Shown here in pieces: positions 21,579 through 33,858 of a stretch of 64,000 nt of DNA; the stretch's first letter is position 1, and every line of letters starts with the position of its first letter. This stretch comes from Diphasiastrum complanatum (lineage: Eukaryota > Streptophyta > Lycopodiopsida > Lycopodiales > Lycopodiaceae): positions 45,805,446 through 45,869,445 of the forward strand of contig CM055095.1 in the NCBI GenBank assembly GCA_029204225.1, given 5' to 3'. Under the pieces are notes generated by a model that had not been told where the DNA came from, made no database searches, and worked only from the letters and a program-made list of their open reading frames with translations. Position numbers and translations under genes: made by a program.

Positions 21579-22069
21579 ATTGTATTAATGTCTGTTGGGT
21601 GCCCAAAGGCACATAAGACAGAATAAATAAGTACATATCTCGTAGGATCATTGTCCATGTCGGACAACATAAAAATCGCTAGTCCAAGTGGAAAAGACAA
21701 TATAGAACTCTCTCTAGCTAGTTAAAGACACATCCAACGTCATAAAAAACATATAAGAGCAAATATACAAGAGCTTAACCTCCAGCTCTGTAGAGAGTAC
21801 AGGTGCAAGAGCTTAACCGCCTGCTCTGCAGAGGAAGAAAAAATAGCAATCATAGAAGATGTGATCTGTGGTCGAGGAGCTCTGGTAGCTTTGGAGGTGC
21901 GTGTAGATCTAGCAAGATGTGGTGGCTGAGCACGCTGGGCCTTCGCCCTCACCGGTATGACTATCTCATCATCTGATAGGTCATCGCGCTCCCGCTTCTG
22001 AAAGAAGCTAGTAATGAGATGCTGGCCAAAATCAGTAATACTCTCCGATGGCAGCAAAGAGGCTCTCAC

Positions 22070-22073
<4 letters not shown>
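21579..22073 (-). mobile_element. 5'-truncated LINE (family D), copy M2
   Basis: About 500 bases of a distinct sub-family. It includes the end of ORF2 (RASLLPSESITDFGQHL, then ITSFFQKRERDD, PCNA-box-like QHLITSFF) and a 3' UTR. The 3' end has hairpin GTGCCTTTGGGCAC (plus strand 21599-21612) with CAGACATTAATACAATTTC. The 5' truncation lies at the GA tract 22074. It is closely related to copy M4. Confidence 0.85.

Positions 22074-22122
<49 letters not shown>
22074..22122. repeat. (GA)n microsatellite, LINE junction
   Basis: GA tract of about 49 bases between M2 and M3. Confidence 0.98.
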
Positions 22123-22126
<4 letters not shown>

Positions 22127-25100
22127 AAGCTTTATTAATGTCTTTTCCATGCCAAAAGGCATATAAGACTAATGAAGTACATGTCAAGTATGTGGTAACC
22201 ATGGGAGCGTATAAAACGTCTCCAAAACTGCAACAAGAAAACATCTAGTACGAACTAAAAAATAGACACGTATGCGAGAGTATGTGTGCATAATAATCCT
22301 CTGTATCCATGTCAAGATGTCAGGACTATGCTGAAGCTACTGATGTTGTAGAAAGATGTATTGCGAGCCGCAACACGAGAAAGCACTGGAGCTTGTTGGC
22401 GTCATCTATGAGCATGAGCATGTGTAGTAGTACGTCTCTGTATAGAATGTCTTGTGATCCTGGCGATAACGTGATGGTGGGAAGTACATTGTCTCTAATC
22501 TTTGTGGGCATGTAAGCGGCTATCATCCTCATCGTCGTCATAATCCTCATCCTCATGCACTAAATCATGTGATCTCCGCCTAGTAAAGAAGGAAGTAATC
22601 AGTGGTTGTAAGGTAAAATGCTGAGATGTCCCGTATAGATCTCTCCGTAATATGAACATCTCGCCGACCATCAGAGCGACACATCGTGGGTCCTCATGCG
22701 CTATGAGAGAGCGTAGAGTGGTAGGCATGTCTTGGAACAAGCAGTGATATCGCCCTCTGATCTCATTGTATACAGGGCATCTAAAAATAAAATGCTCCTC
22801 AGACTCCACCTCACCTAGAGAGCATAACTGGCAAATCCGCTCCTCTCTAGGAATACCATGGAATCTCCCAGTCTCAATGGCTAGCTGATGAGACGACACC
22901 CTGAGCTGTCCCAAAGTGAGTATGAGGCAATGCGATAGCCCCGAATCCAAGTCGCGTGGCATGACTGGGGTCCCTGATGTATCCAACTCCAAAAAATGAG
23001 TCCGATAGAAAGCTGGCTTAACCCCTAACTGGTTACGCCAAGTCCGCTCTGGATATGCACGATAGAGGAATCATTTGATATACTCATGGGTGCCTGAGGG
23101 AAGCTCTGTGATGGAGATACCAAATGACTCCAATAGGAGGTGAGATGCTTGAGAGAATTATGATAATCTGTAGCCCTGATCATGAAGACTCTGTGAGGAG
23201 GATAGCACAATCTGTATGTATCGTCTGTCTATATCTGGTAACACCTGTACTCTTTGTATGTAAGTTATGAGCTGAAGAGCTGCCTCGATCTGTATAGGTG
23301 GAACTACAAACTCGGCCAGGAGAATCTCATGTTGGACAAAAGGCTTCGCTCGGATCAGCCGAGCTAGCATGGTGGTCTGTAATCGTGAAAGACTAGCTCA
23401 GTGTGAAGATGGGAGACTTGTTCACCGTGCCTCTGCTGCATATAGAGCCGTTGGGGTGACAATGGTATCAAAGAGACGACACTTACTGCGAGCATCATGA
23501 ATGGACTTCCTGAAACAAAAACTCTCTAGCTGAACAAGGGAGCTGTCGAGCGGTAGCGGCCTGTCTCATGCTAAAAGTAGGACCCGAGAAAAGGATCCCC
23601 AGGTATGTATATGAAGCGACAACCTCTAGAACCTGTCAATCAAGAGTAAGCTCCTGTCGCTGCATGAATGCTCGAGACCTTGGTCTTCCCAATGTTCACC
23701 CCTAGGCCCCATCTAGTGCAGAACTCATGTAAGCAATCCAACTGTCGCTGTAGACCCTCTCTGGTCAGTGAGACCAATACCACATCATCAGCATATAGGA
23801 GGATAGCAATCAAGATGTCCCCCATCCTGCAACCAGCACCACCGCACTGTGTAATGACTCTCTCCAACTCATCAATATACAAGCCAAAAAGGACTGGTGA
23901 GAAGGAGCAACCCTGCTTCACCCCAATAGTGCTCCAAATGTGATCGGATAGGCCACTACTATGCCGGAAACATCCTAGGACACGCTCATAAAGTGCCATC
24001 ACGGCAAGAATGATGTCGGTGGAGAAGCCGAGGTCTCGGAATCTCTGGACAGAATCAAACACTTTCCTGAAGTCCACAAAACAACAATAAACCCTCTCTC
24101 TCCTGTGCTTAGCCTCCTCAATCAAGGCCCGTAGTGTGAAGATGTGATCTGTATGTTGGAATGGCAAAGTGGAGCCACAGCCCACGCTCAAAGAAATCCC
24201 ATAAGTAGAAGTAGAACTTTGTTCAAGGTGGATATAAGTTGTAAATGTCCAAGTGTTTAATGTCCCCTGGAACCAGCCCCTTTGCGGGTAAGGGGGAGCA
24301 CTTGGATTCGTGGGCGGCTAGGCGTCCGGGGATGGAATCCCGAAACGCGGCTCATGGAAGGGGCAAAAGACTCCATGATTTTGGTGCAACCTTTGAACCA
24401 GAAAGGTTAAGTTGCATCACGGTGCAACCTCTGAACCAGAAAAGTTAAGTTGTATCCGTTGAAGGCCCACCGAATTCCTACACTGTAGTAGAGTGATGGG
24501 CTCGAAATCCCGCCTGACCCATAGCATGTAGTCTCCTAGTCTCCACATCCGAGCTCACAACAGACTTAAGTATAGTACCATATAGCTTTGCCAAAACATC
24601 CCCAATCATAATGGTGTGGTAGTTACTTGGAATCATGGGGTCACCATTCTTATGGATAGGATGGATAATGTTAGTGCACCAGGAAGATGGGAAACCAAAA
24701 ACAACTACGGAATTAAGAAGGGTGGATATGGTGGGAGCGAGTAAATCGGAGGCATGGGAAAGGAGTTCAAACTCAAGGTCTTCAATATTTCTGGCCTTGT
24801 GGGACTTCATCTTCTTAATGGCTGCAAGTACCATGTCAGATGTGAAGAAAGAGAACTCAGATGGTCGTGGAGATATAGATATAGGTGAGTCGGTAGGGAC
24901 GGTATACAAACTAGTAGCATAAGCAGTCCAAATGTGAAGGTCCTCTAGGAGAGGTGGTGGAGAGCGAGGAATGAACTCATGCCAAAAAGTGCCCGAGGAA
25001 GAACTGAAAAGAAGGTCAATAAGACATTTCCCTTCAGAATCATCATAGGAACGCTTCTTACAGCGGAGAACACGATGGTAGGAGCGTCAGGAAGATCGAA

Positions 25101-25278
25101 GTAGATGTGGAGCATGGATACATGAGTAGGTTACTGACTGATGAAGAGAACGGCACTCGGTATCGTACCATGGGGGATGCGGTGGTCAAGGTGTGCGTCG
25201 AGTCTTTTTGGGATGGGGTTTTGTGGGGAAGGCTGGTGATGCAGCTGAGTGGAGTGAGGTGGTGAAAAAAGTAGCCTG

Positions 25279-25281
<3 letters not shown>
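22123..25281 (-). mobile_element. 5'-truncated LINE (family A), copy M3, with solo LTR inserted
   Basis: Begins, at its 5' side, in the linker between endonuclease and RT. It continues through the RT (intact YADD at plus 23784-23795; motif A truncated to CCFVDFRKVFDS), the knuckle (CQLCSLGEVESEEHFIFRC), QPLITSFFTRRRS (near 22570-22605), RNTSFYN, the 3' UTR and hairpin (22149-22162). A 329-bp solo LTR interrupts the RT at 24154-24482. Other frameshifts lie near 23020, 23400 and 23640. GA tracts lie on both sides. Confidence 0.88.
24149..24487. mobile_element. solo LTR (329 bp) with CTGTA target duplication
   Basis: The insert 24154-24482 begins TGTTGGAATGG and ends GAATTCCTACA, with imperfect inverted ends TGTTGGAAT/ATTCCTACA. 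It is flanked by CTGTA at 24149-24153 and 24483-24487. Removing it with one CTGTA rejoins the LINE RT between the GQAGFRAHHST block and the DHIFTLRALIEEA block. An internal duplication of about 40 bases contains AACCAGAAA(G/A)GTTAAGTTG. No internal coding region remains, so it is a solo LTR from LTR-LTR recombination. Its orientation is not resolved. Confidence 0.85.
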
Positions 25282-25363
<82 letters not shown>

Positions 25364-25380
25364 AGAAGAAGAAGAAGAAA
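25282..25380. repeat. (GA)n-(GAA)n junction between LINEs
   Basis: About 80 bases of GA followed by about seven GAA units, between M3 and M4; it matches the M1b/M2 junction in type. Confidence 0.97.
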
Positions 25381-28300
25381 TTGTCTTAATGTCTGTTATG
25401 TGCCCAAGGGCACATAGGACAGAAGAAATGAGTACATATCTCGTAGGATCACTGTCCATGTCGGACAACATAAAAAAAAAAGCACTAGTCTAAGTGGAAA
25501 AGAAAAACAATATAGGAATCTGTCTAGCTAGTCAGAAGACACATCGAGCATAGAATCATAAAAAGCATACAAGAGCTTAACCTCCAGCTCTGAAGAGGGT
25601 ACAGGTGTTAGAGCTTAACCGCCTGGTCTGCTGATGAAAGTAAAAGGAAGAATAAAATATCAATCTCGGAAAAAACGTCTGATACCCATAGAAGCTGTGA
25701 TCTGTGGTCGAGGAGCTCTGATAGCTCTGGTGGTTTGTGTAGATCTGGCAGGAGGTGGTGGCTGAGCACGTTGGGCCTTCGCCCTCACCGGTATGACTGC
25801 CTCATCATTTGATAGGTCATCGCGCTCCCGCTTCTGAAAGAAGCTAGTAATAAGATGCTGGCCAGAATCAGTAATACTCTCCGAAGGTATCAAAGAGGTT
25901 CTCAACATAAGCATCTCTCGTAGTAAAAGGCTGACACATCTGGGATCCTGATACTCCAAAAAGGTACTGAGGGTATTGGGGGTGTCCCGATACAAACAAT
26001 GATATCGGCCACGTATCTCATAGTATGTAGGGCATGTGAAGATAAAATGGACTCATCTTCCTCTACACCCAATGTGCATACTTGGCATATCCGATGCTCT
26101 CTCAAAATGGCTGAATATCTGCCTGTCTCGATAGCAAGCTGATGCGAAGAGACTCGTAACTGTCCCAATCTGTATCGGAGCCCAAAAGAAAGAGGAAGAG
26201 ATGGATATAAAGGTCTAATAGGAAGTCCCAAATTGTCTCTGCGTAAGATATGTGCGCCATAAAAGGTAAGCTTGACTCTGTCATGATCAAGACAATCCCA
26301 TACTATGTGACAATATCTACGATATAGCTATTGTCTGATAAATGCATGAGTTCCCTGTGGGAGATCCAGCATCGAGAAGCCCCATGACTGAAAGAAAGCC
26401 ACCACATCACCGTACCAAGAAGATCTAGCCTATTGTCCAGCTATAGCCTGAGAAGAAGTAAGCGCTGCCATCACGTATCTGTGAGTATCCATGGTCTCAA
26501 GTCGATGTAGAAAGGTAACAATCTGAAACAAAGCCTCGACCACCATGGGGAGTGAGGCGAACTCCGCTAAAAGAATCTCATGAGGAACTGATGGCTTCGC
26601 ACGAATCATCCTTCCTAACATGGTGATCTGCAGGCGAGTGATGTCTCTCCAAGTACCCTGAGATATCCCTGGGCACCAAACCTCCGCCGAGTACATAGCC
26701 ACTGGTGAGACCACTGTAGAGAAAAGGTGGTCTCTAGAAGCAGGATCATGAATATGGTAAGTAGTACACACTCTCTCCATATGTACCAAGGCAGTATGCC
26801 CCTTACGCAGGCGAGATAGAGCAGTAGATCGAAAAGTAAGGGACCGGTGAATAGTACACCTAGATAGGTGTATAAGGTAACAATCTCCAGCTGCTGTCCA
26901 TCATAATAAAATGTGTCATCTCTCATATGTTGCCGATTAGAGTTAAACACCATTACCTTGGTCTTAGCAATATTCACCATCAAGCCCCACACTAAGCAAA
27001 AACCATAGAGAGCATCAAGATGTCAGACAATCCAGAGGCTGTCGAGGATAGCAATGCCACATCATCCGCATACAGTAGGATAGGAAGAATAACATCAGCA
27101 AGTGGACATCCATCACCACCCTCCTCCTTGATGATCCGCTCTAGATCATCAATGTACAATGCAAAAAGAGTGGGAGAGAGTGGACATCCCTGCTTGACCC
27201 AACTGTGCTCTGGATAAAAGGCGACCAGCTGCGGCCATCTCTGAAGCGTGCTAATACCCTCTCATATAAGGTGCTGATAGCCATAATGATATCCTGTGAG
27301 AAGCCAAGTGAAGATAAGCATTGAAGTAGTAGGTGTCGTGGAACTGAGTCAAAGGCCTTGCGGAAATCCACAAAGAAGCAGTATACTCTCCGTCTCCGAT
27401 GTCGAGCCTTCACAAAAGCATGATTCAAAGTACATCCTACTTTGAGCACTTCACATTCGTCTCTCCCTTTTGACTTGAGATCTTCTATGATGCAGCGTAG
27501 GACAAATGCATGATCAATAGTAGAATATTCGGGTCTGAAGCTAGCCTGTCCAAGAGCAAATAACTCATCTAATTCCGCCTGGGATCTAACCATAGACTAC
27601 AGAACTGAGCCATAAAGCTTCGCCATCGTGTGACTGATCATGAGAGTGCGGTAGTTATCGACGTTCATTGGGTCACCAGCTTTGAAAATGGGATGGAGGA
27701 GATTCATGCACCAGTTGGTGGGAAAGCCAGAGGTAACAGCCATGTTAAAAGTGTGGGCAATGTAAGGAGAGAGAAGTTGAAAGACAGGTTTGAGGAAGTC
27801 CGAGTTAAGTGAGTCGACGTCTTTCGCTTTATGGGGTTGGGCTTTACTAATCGCGGATTCAATTTGGTCAGAGGTAAAAAGAGAGAATGTAGCAAGTCGA
27901 GTGATAGGGATAGGGGGGGGCATCGGTAGTGTATAAGCGAGTAGCATATTCCACCCAAGAGTCGATATCAATGGGTGAAAGTAAGGAAGATTTCTTAGAA
28001 AAGATTTTCCAAAAAATAGAGGAGGAAGAGAAAAGGGAGTCTATAAGTTTCTGACCATCTCTTGTTAGAAAGTCTCTTTTCTTTTTATTAACTACATGAC
28101 GATACTGCTTCTGTACTTGCACCAAAAGATTAGGAGAGTGATGCATGGCGAATACCACCTGCTTATGTAAGGTGTGGCAATCATGATCATACCATCGGTT
28201 ATAGGTCCTTCAATGAGTGGAATATGTCTTAGGGGGAAAGGCCTGGGTGGCAGCTTGTGAAGGGAGAGCGACAAGAAGCTAGCTTGTTGCTCAATAGGAG

Positions 28301-28661
28301 AGGAGAAGGGAAAATCTTGCAGAAGAGTGTTGAGCGTGAGTATGTATCGTGGGATGAGATGTGTACAAAAAGAAAAGTGAGGCTTACTGGTCTTGGGTCG
28401 AATGGTTGGAAGGAGAGAGGTTTGGCCAACAAAGAGTAAGAGCAACGAGTGATCAGCGAGGGTGGGAGAGAGAATGGTAAAGCTGTGAATGAGAGGAATC
28501 AAGGCTGGTGAGCGAATGAAGTAATCTACCACACTATGTCCGCCTCCCTGCGGATGACAAGTGAAGGCTGCTAAATCTGGCCATTGCGATAAACCGTTCA
28601 GAATAACCAAGGAGTGTGCCTCAGTAATCCTGAGTAACTGCTCACCAAATGTAGTAGAAGG
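25381..28661 (-). mobile_element. 5'-truncated LINE (family D/B-like), copy M4
   Basis: Minus-strand LINE truncated inside the endonuclease (GGHSVVDYFIRSP remains). It continues through the linker, RT (CFFVDFRKAFDS, YADD at plus 27061-27072, KTKVMVFN), RGRYHC-like region and the tail QHLITSFFQKRERDD (about 25840-25870). The tail ends SMGIRRFFRD before the stop at 25660. The 3' end has hairpin GTGCCCTTGGGCAC (25400-25413) and CAGACATTAAGACAATTTC, then TTC and TC repeats. Several frameshifts and a 27420-27480 insertion-like stretch break the RT. Confidence 0.87.
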
Positions 28662-28682
28662 GGAGAGAGAGAGAGAGAGAGA
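28662..28682. repeat. (GA)n microsatellite, LINE junction
   Basis: Short GA tract between M4 and M5. Confidence 0.95.
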
Positions 28683-28888
28683 ACTTTATTAATGGCTTTT
28701 CCATGCCAAAGGCATATAAGACGAATAAGTACATGTCAAGTGTGTAGAGCGAAAGGGAGCATATGAAAACATCTCCGAATACATAAAGAAAAAATATAAT
28801 GTAAATCTAGGTACATATAGCAATGATAAAGATAAACTACACAAATATAAATCATGAGATAGCTATGAATGAAAGAAGCCCTAGATCA
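28683..28888 (-). mobile_element. LINE (family A), copy M5, 3' part
   Basis: Hairpin ATGCCTTTGGCAT (plus 28703-28715, loop one base shorter than other A copies) and the 3' UTR. It is cut at 28888 by the copia 5' LTR. ORF2 sequence of the same orientation resumes after the copia element at 34238. About 280 bases of LINE are missing between the two halves. Confidence 0.8.
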
Positions 28889-29269
28889 TGTCTTGGAGGT
28901 GGCGCCTATTTTACCCCTTTTGGCTAAGCACTAGTTAAGTTGTACATAACTCACGGGGCATGTTTTAATTAAATGCATGAGACCCCCCTTTAAGTTATGT
29001 AAATTAGTGCAAGTGGCCCACTTGGCCAAGTAGCTCACTCCTATGGTTGACACCTAGACTTTCCATGCATGTAAAGGAGGTGCTTGCCTCACAAGGGATT
29101 TGGAGGACCCACGCCCTCCTCTCTCTCTCTAGCAATTCATTTCTTCTTGAGACTTTTGAGTTTGTGAGATGCTCATGCAATTCTCCTTGTGTGTGATATT
29201 TCCATAGCCAAGTTTTCTCAAGCTTTCATAGTTGATCTAGCATCCATAGCTAGGTCTTGTAAATCTTCA
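28889..29269 (+). repeat. copia 5' LTR
   Basis: 381 bp ending TAAATCTTCA immediately before the primer-binding site. It matches 33853-34237. The start is less certain because its first 20 bases (TGTCTTGGAGG) differ from the 3' LTR (TGTTGAAGAG). Confidence 0.85.
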
Positions 29270-29738
29270 TGGTATCAGAGCAGGTTGTCTAGCATGTGAG
29301 TCTAAGAGTGAGAGAAACTTCAGTGCTTAGATTCTTGAGAAGATTCTTATCTTCTACAAGCACCTCAATCTTGAAAGAGGGAGCATTTGATCTACAGGTG
29401 TCAGATCAAGTGGAGTCTTGCACTGTTGGAGAGCTATTGGCAAGGGGAGTGGGATGATCCAAAAACTTTCTAAATCTGGCTAAGTTTTGGGGAGTCTTTC
29501 TGGAGGAGCTTACACAAAAGTAGGGCGCACTTTCTGTAGGGGCTTCTGATTTCTGTTCCAGTGGAGCCTAGTGCTTGTGCTAGTGAGGCCACACCAAGTG
29601 GCAAAGACAAAAGCAGGAGCTGAAGGGTTGCCTTGAAGTGGCTACATACCCTAGTTTGGGGTTAAACCCTTGTTGCTGGAAGCTGTTCTTTTCTGATCTC
29701 TTTCAAGTTGAGCTTCTGTTTTAAGCACAGATTTTAGC

Positions 29739-30416
29739 ATGGCAAGTCTTGGGGAGAGTTTGCTGGGTGAATCTAGCAAACTAGATGGCACAAACTACAG
29801 AGTGTGGAAGTTCAAGATAGCCAATATCTTGATGGATAAGAATTGTTGGGAGGTCATGACAGGTACAGATTCTGTACCAACATCTGATCCTGAATTGAAG
29901 GACTACATGAACAGGAGACATAAAGCTCATAGGATAATCAATCTTTCTGTCAAGGACAATATTATTCCTCACATTTGCCATGCAAGGGATGCAGCTGATG
30001 CTTGGACAATTCTGAAGTCTATGTTTGAAACAGTGGATTCAGCCAAGCTGGTGTATTTGCAGAACAGGTTACATACTCTCAAGATGGAAGCAGGTGCAAC
30101 AATTGGTGATCATATTACAAAGGTCAAGGACCTATTGGATCAGCTTGCTTCAGTTGGAGAGAAAGTAAGTGACAGGAGTATTGTTCCCATAGCCTTGAAC
30201 AGCTTGTCATTCAACTATCAAGACTATGTGATGTCCCTTTCTGCTAGGGAGAAACTCCCAACCTTTGGGGAGTTATGTGGTCTTCTTTTACAGGAGATGA
30301 GAAGGAAGAATCTTTCTGAAAGGGAAGATAATCCAGAGCTTGCATTTGCTTCTAAGAAGAAGCAAAACTTCAGAAGAAAGGCAAAGGCAAAAAGAAGAAC
30401 TCAAAGCAAAGCTTAG
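29739..30416 (+). pseudogene. copia gag
   Basis: 225 codons from ATG 29739 (MASLGESLLGESSKLDG, a typical copia gag start with a UBN2-like domain: TNYRVWKFKI, AWTILKSMFE, LKMEAGATIGDHITKVKDL). It forms the virus-like particle. The frame meets TAG at 30414-30416; the zinc knuckle follows in another frame at 30500-30540. The knuckle reads Y-x2-C-x4-H-x4-C, so the first Cys codon (TGC) has become TAC. Confidence 0.88.
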
Positions 30417-30424
30417 AGCAGCAG

Positions 30425-31093
30425 GTGTCCAAGTTACAGGTTGGAGAGGAGTCAAGCACCAATTCCTCATCTACACCCAAGAGGAAGGGCAACTACAACT
30501 ATTGTGGTAAGTATGGGCATTTTGCTTTTGAATGCAGGACGAAGCAAAGTGATCAGAAGAAGGGAAAGAACCAGCAGAGTCACTTTGTTGACAAAGTTGC
30601 AGAGGAGGAGCAATCTGGTGTGCTTGAGCTATTCACCGCAGCCCTATCAACTGAATCCACATTTGGTGGATGGTACATTGATTCTGGAGCCTCAAAGCAC
30701 ATGACACCTCATAGAGATTGGTTCAGCACCTATGAGGAGACAGAAGATGGCCAGCATGTTTGCCTTGGAGATAATTCTACACGTATGGTGAGGGGCAAAG
30801 GCACAGTTGCAATACAGCTATCATCAGGTGAGGTGAAGGAAATTAAAAGTGTGTTGCATGTACCAGGGTTGGCTAAGAACTTGTTATCTGTTGGTGCCAT
30901 TACCAAACAGAACATGGTGGTAGAGTTTAATGATTCTAAATGTTTGGTAAAAGACAAAGATCAGCACTTCAAAGTGGTAGCCAAGGGAATGCAAGAAGGA
31001 GGTCTTTACAAGCTACCATTCCTAGCCAAGAGGCCTTGTCTGCAAGAGATACTAATCGGGACAAGCTTTGGCATCAGAGATATGGTCATTTGA
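30425..31093 (+). pseudogene. copia zinc knuckle and aspartic protease
   Basis: 222 codons containing the damaged knuckle (YCGKYGHFAFEC) and the protease signature WYIDSGASKHMT (near 30670), with the conserved continuation GKGTVAIQL, VLHVPGLAKNLLSVG. The protein then passes to the GAG-pre-integrase region by a frameshift near 31040. It would process the polyprotein. Confidence 0.88.
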
Positions 31094-32547
31094 GTTACAA
31101 AAGTTTGCAAGTTTTGAACAGGCACAAAATGGTAGTAGATCTTCCTAGCATTAAGTCTTCTTCAGATACATGTGAGGCTTGTGCATTAGGGAAGCAACAG
31201 AGGAAAAAGTTTCCAAAGGAGAAAGCTACCAGGGCCAAAGGCATTCTTGAACTTGTGCATTCAGATTTATGCGGTCCCATGCAGGTCAAATCAGCAGGGG
31301 GGGCATACTATCTCATGACCTTCGTAGATGATTTCTCTCGAAAGGTATGGGTCTATTTTCTGAAACTGAAATCTGAAGCGTTCAAATACTTCAAACAGTG
31401 GAAAGCTATGGTGGAAAACCACACAGGAAAGAGGTTAAAGACTCTCAGGTCAGATAAGGGTGGTGAGTATATTTCTGATGAGTTCAAAGATCTTTGCAAA
31501 GCATGTGGGATAAAGAGACAGTTTACTGCTCCACATACACCGCAGCAAAACGGCGTGGCTGAGCAGAAAAACAGGTCTATAGTTGAGTGTGCGAGGAGCA
31601 TGCTCAAGGCAAAGGGGTTGCCAAATTCCTTTTGAGCAGAAGCAGTAGCAACTGCTGTTTTTCTATTGAATAGAAGTCCAACCAAAGCAGTTGAAGGAAT
31701 CACGCCAGAAGAAGCATATAGTGGCAACAAGCCCAAAGTGGGCAGCCTTCGAGTATTTGGGTGTACAGCATATGCACATATACCAAAGGACTTGCGGAAG
31801 AAACTTGATGCAAAATCCGTAAAGTGTGTCTTTCTTGGGTATAGTGAAGGTCAGAAAGCTTATGTGCTATATGATCTCGAAAACAGGAGGAAGATCCTAA
31901 GTCGAGATGTCATCTTTGATGAAGAGCATGCACCCAAGATACAGGAGCAGGAGAAGGAAGGAATTACTGAGTTCATACCCTTGATTGATTCCACGGATGA
32001 GGATCCTAGTCAAGAGTCCTGTAAGCCTCAAGTGCAGGAGCAACAACAGGAAATCGAACCTACTAGTTCGAGACCTCTTTTTGGCCAAGTACCAGAAGCA
32101 GAAGTTGGGGACAAACGGAAGACTAAAACAGTACCATGGGATACGTGGTCACCTACTGCTAGGAAGAAGCTACCTAGGTGGTATTGGGAAACAATCAAAG
32201 AAGGTCAAATGATTGAAGAAGGAGAGAGCAGTGAACAGGGCGTCAGAAGATCTCTTAGGTCTCATGAGAGACAAGAGACTAACTTTGCTCTTATGTCCAC
32301 TATTCTGAATGCAGATGAGCCACAGTTCTTTCACGAAGCCGTGAGAGAAAAGGTATGGCAACATGCCATGCAGGAGGAGTACGACTCCATTGTCAAGAAT
32401 GACACATGGGAGCTCACTACATTGCCAGAAGGGAAGCAACCAATAGGTTGCAAGTGGGTCTATAAGACCAAGTTTCATGCCAATGGAACAGTGGACAAGT
32501 ACAAGGCAAGGGAAAGGCTATGCTCAGCAAGAGGGGCTAGACTATGA
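31040..32547 (+). pseudogene. copia integrase
   Basis: The GAG-pre-integrase zinc region (LWHQRYGHLS...CEACALGKQ) is followed by the catalytic core (HSDLCGPM, FVDDFSRKVWVY, SDKGGEY, QQNGVAEQKNRS). TGA at 31633-31635 replaces the conserved Trp of NSFWAEA. The C-terminal GKPKV-like region (RVFGCTAYAHIPKD, VFLGYSEGQKAY, LSRDVIFDE) and the RT start (WKWVYKTKF-like) follow. A small deletion near 32507 ends the frame in the YKAR-LVAKGY block. Confidence 0.9.
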
Positions 32548-33600
32548 TGAGACATTCGCACCTGTTGCTAAAATGACATCTATCAGGACCGTTTTGGCTA
32601 TAGCCTCATATTTTGATTGGGATGTCCATCAAATGGATGTCAAGAGTGCCTTTCTTAATGGGCACCTACAGGAGGAGGTTTACATGGAAAAACCGCAAGG
32701 ATTTGAAATAACAGGCAAGGAGAATCTGGTTTGCAGGCTTAGGAAAGCCTTGTATGGGCTCAAACAGGCGCCAAGGGCTTGGTATAGCCGAATTGATGAG
32801 TACTTTGCAAGGCAAGGGTTTGAGAAGAGTAAGTCTGATTGCAATCTTTATGTCTTCAGGGAAGGAGAAGACTTTGTGGTTGTTGTGCTCTATGTGGATG
32901 ATCTACTCATCACGGGAAGCAATAAGAAGCTTATTGCTTGTGTTAAGAAGAATCTTTCTAATGAGTTTGAAATGAAAGATTTGGGTTTGCTACACTATTG
33001 CCTAGGAGTTGAAGTTTGGAAAGGAAAGCGTTGTCTTTTTATCTCACAGGCAAAGTATGCACAGAAATTATTGAAGAGGTTTAACATGCAAGAAAGCAAA
33101 CCAATCAGCACACCCATGGATGCAAGCGACAAGCCATCAAAAGATGATGGTCCAGCATTTGCAGATCAGACGCTCTATCGTCAGTTAGTGGGCAGCCTCA
33201 TTTACCTTACTACCACCAGGCCAGATATTGCTTATGCGGTTGGAATTGCAAGTCAATACATGTGTAAGCCTACCGAAGCACATTGGAAGGCAGCCAAGCG
33301 GATCCTACGATATGTGAGAGGGACAGTGACTTATGGGATTGGATACACCGATGACGGGAACCTTCAGCTGGAAGGTTATTCAGATTCTGATTGGGCAGGT
33401 GATAGAGACGATCGGAGATCAACGACAGGCTATTGTTTCAGCCTAGGTTCAGGGGCTATATCATGTGCAGTAAGAAGCAGCCTACTATTGCTCTATCATC
33501 TACCGAAGCTGAGTACAGGGCGACTACGAGGTCCGCCTGTGAAGCCATTTGGTTACGCCATCTACTTGAGGACATGCAGATTGCTCAAGTAAGACCTACA
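32508..33600 (+). pseudogene. copia reverse transcriptase
   Basis: RT with KGYAQQEGLDYDETFAPV, QMDVKSAFLNG, ALYGLKQAPRAWY, the active site YVDDLLITG (about 32890-32915), YLTTTRPDIAY and SDWAGD. Intact over more than 350 codons. It continues into RNase H through a frameshift near 33470. Confidence 0.92.
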
Positions 33601-33858
33601 TTGTTACATTGTGATAACCAAAGCTGCATTCAGCTTGCGAGGAATCCAGTCTATCATGCACGGACAAAACACATAGAGGTGGACCAGCATTTTATACGAG
33701 AGAAGGTGCACAGTGGGGAGATCGAGCTAGTTTATTGTGACACCAACGACCAGACAGCTGATATTTTTACTAAACCACTTAGTAAAGATAAGTTTGAAAA
33801 GTTCAGAACTTTGTTGGGTGTCAGTTTGAATAAAATTGCCATTAAGGGGGGGTGTTGA
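33433..33858 (+). pseudogene. copia RNase H and C-terminus
   Basis: KKQPTIALSSTEAEYRATT, HCDNQSCIQLARNP, KHIEVDQHFIRE and ADIFTKPLSKDKF, ending in a stop at 33856-33858 that overlaps the 3' LTR start by a few bases. The polypurine tract AAGGGGGGG (33844-33852) lies inside the last codons, a normal copia arrangement. Confidence 0.92.

Noticed and set aside
29261-29290. tRNA gene suggested by TGGTATCAGAGC
   Set aside because: It is the copia primer-binding site complementary to initiator Met tRNA, right after the 5' LTR; the rest of a tRNA is absent.
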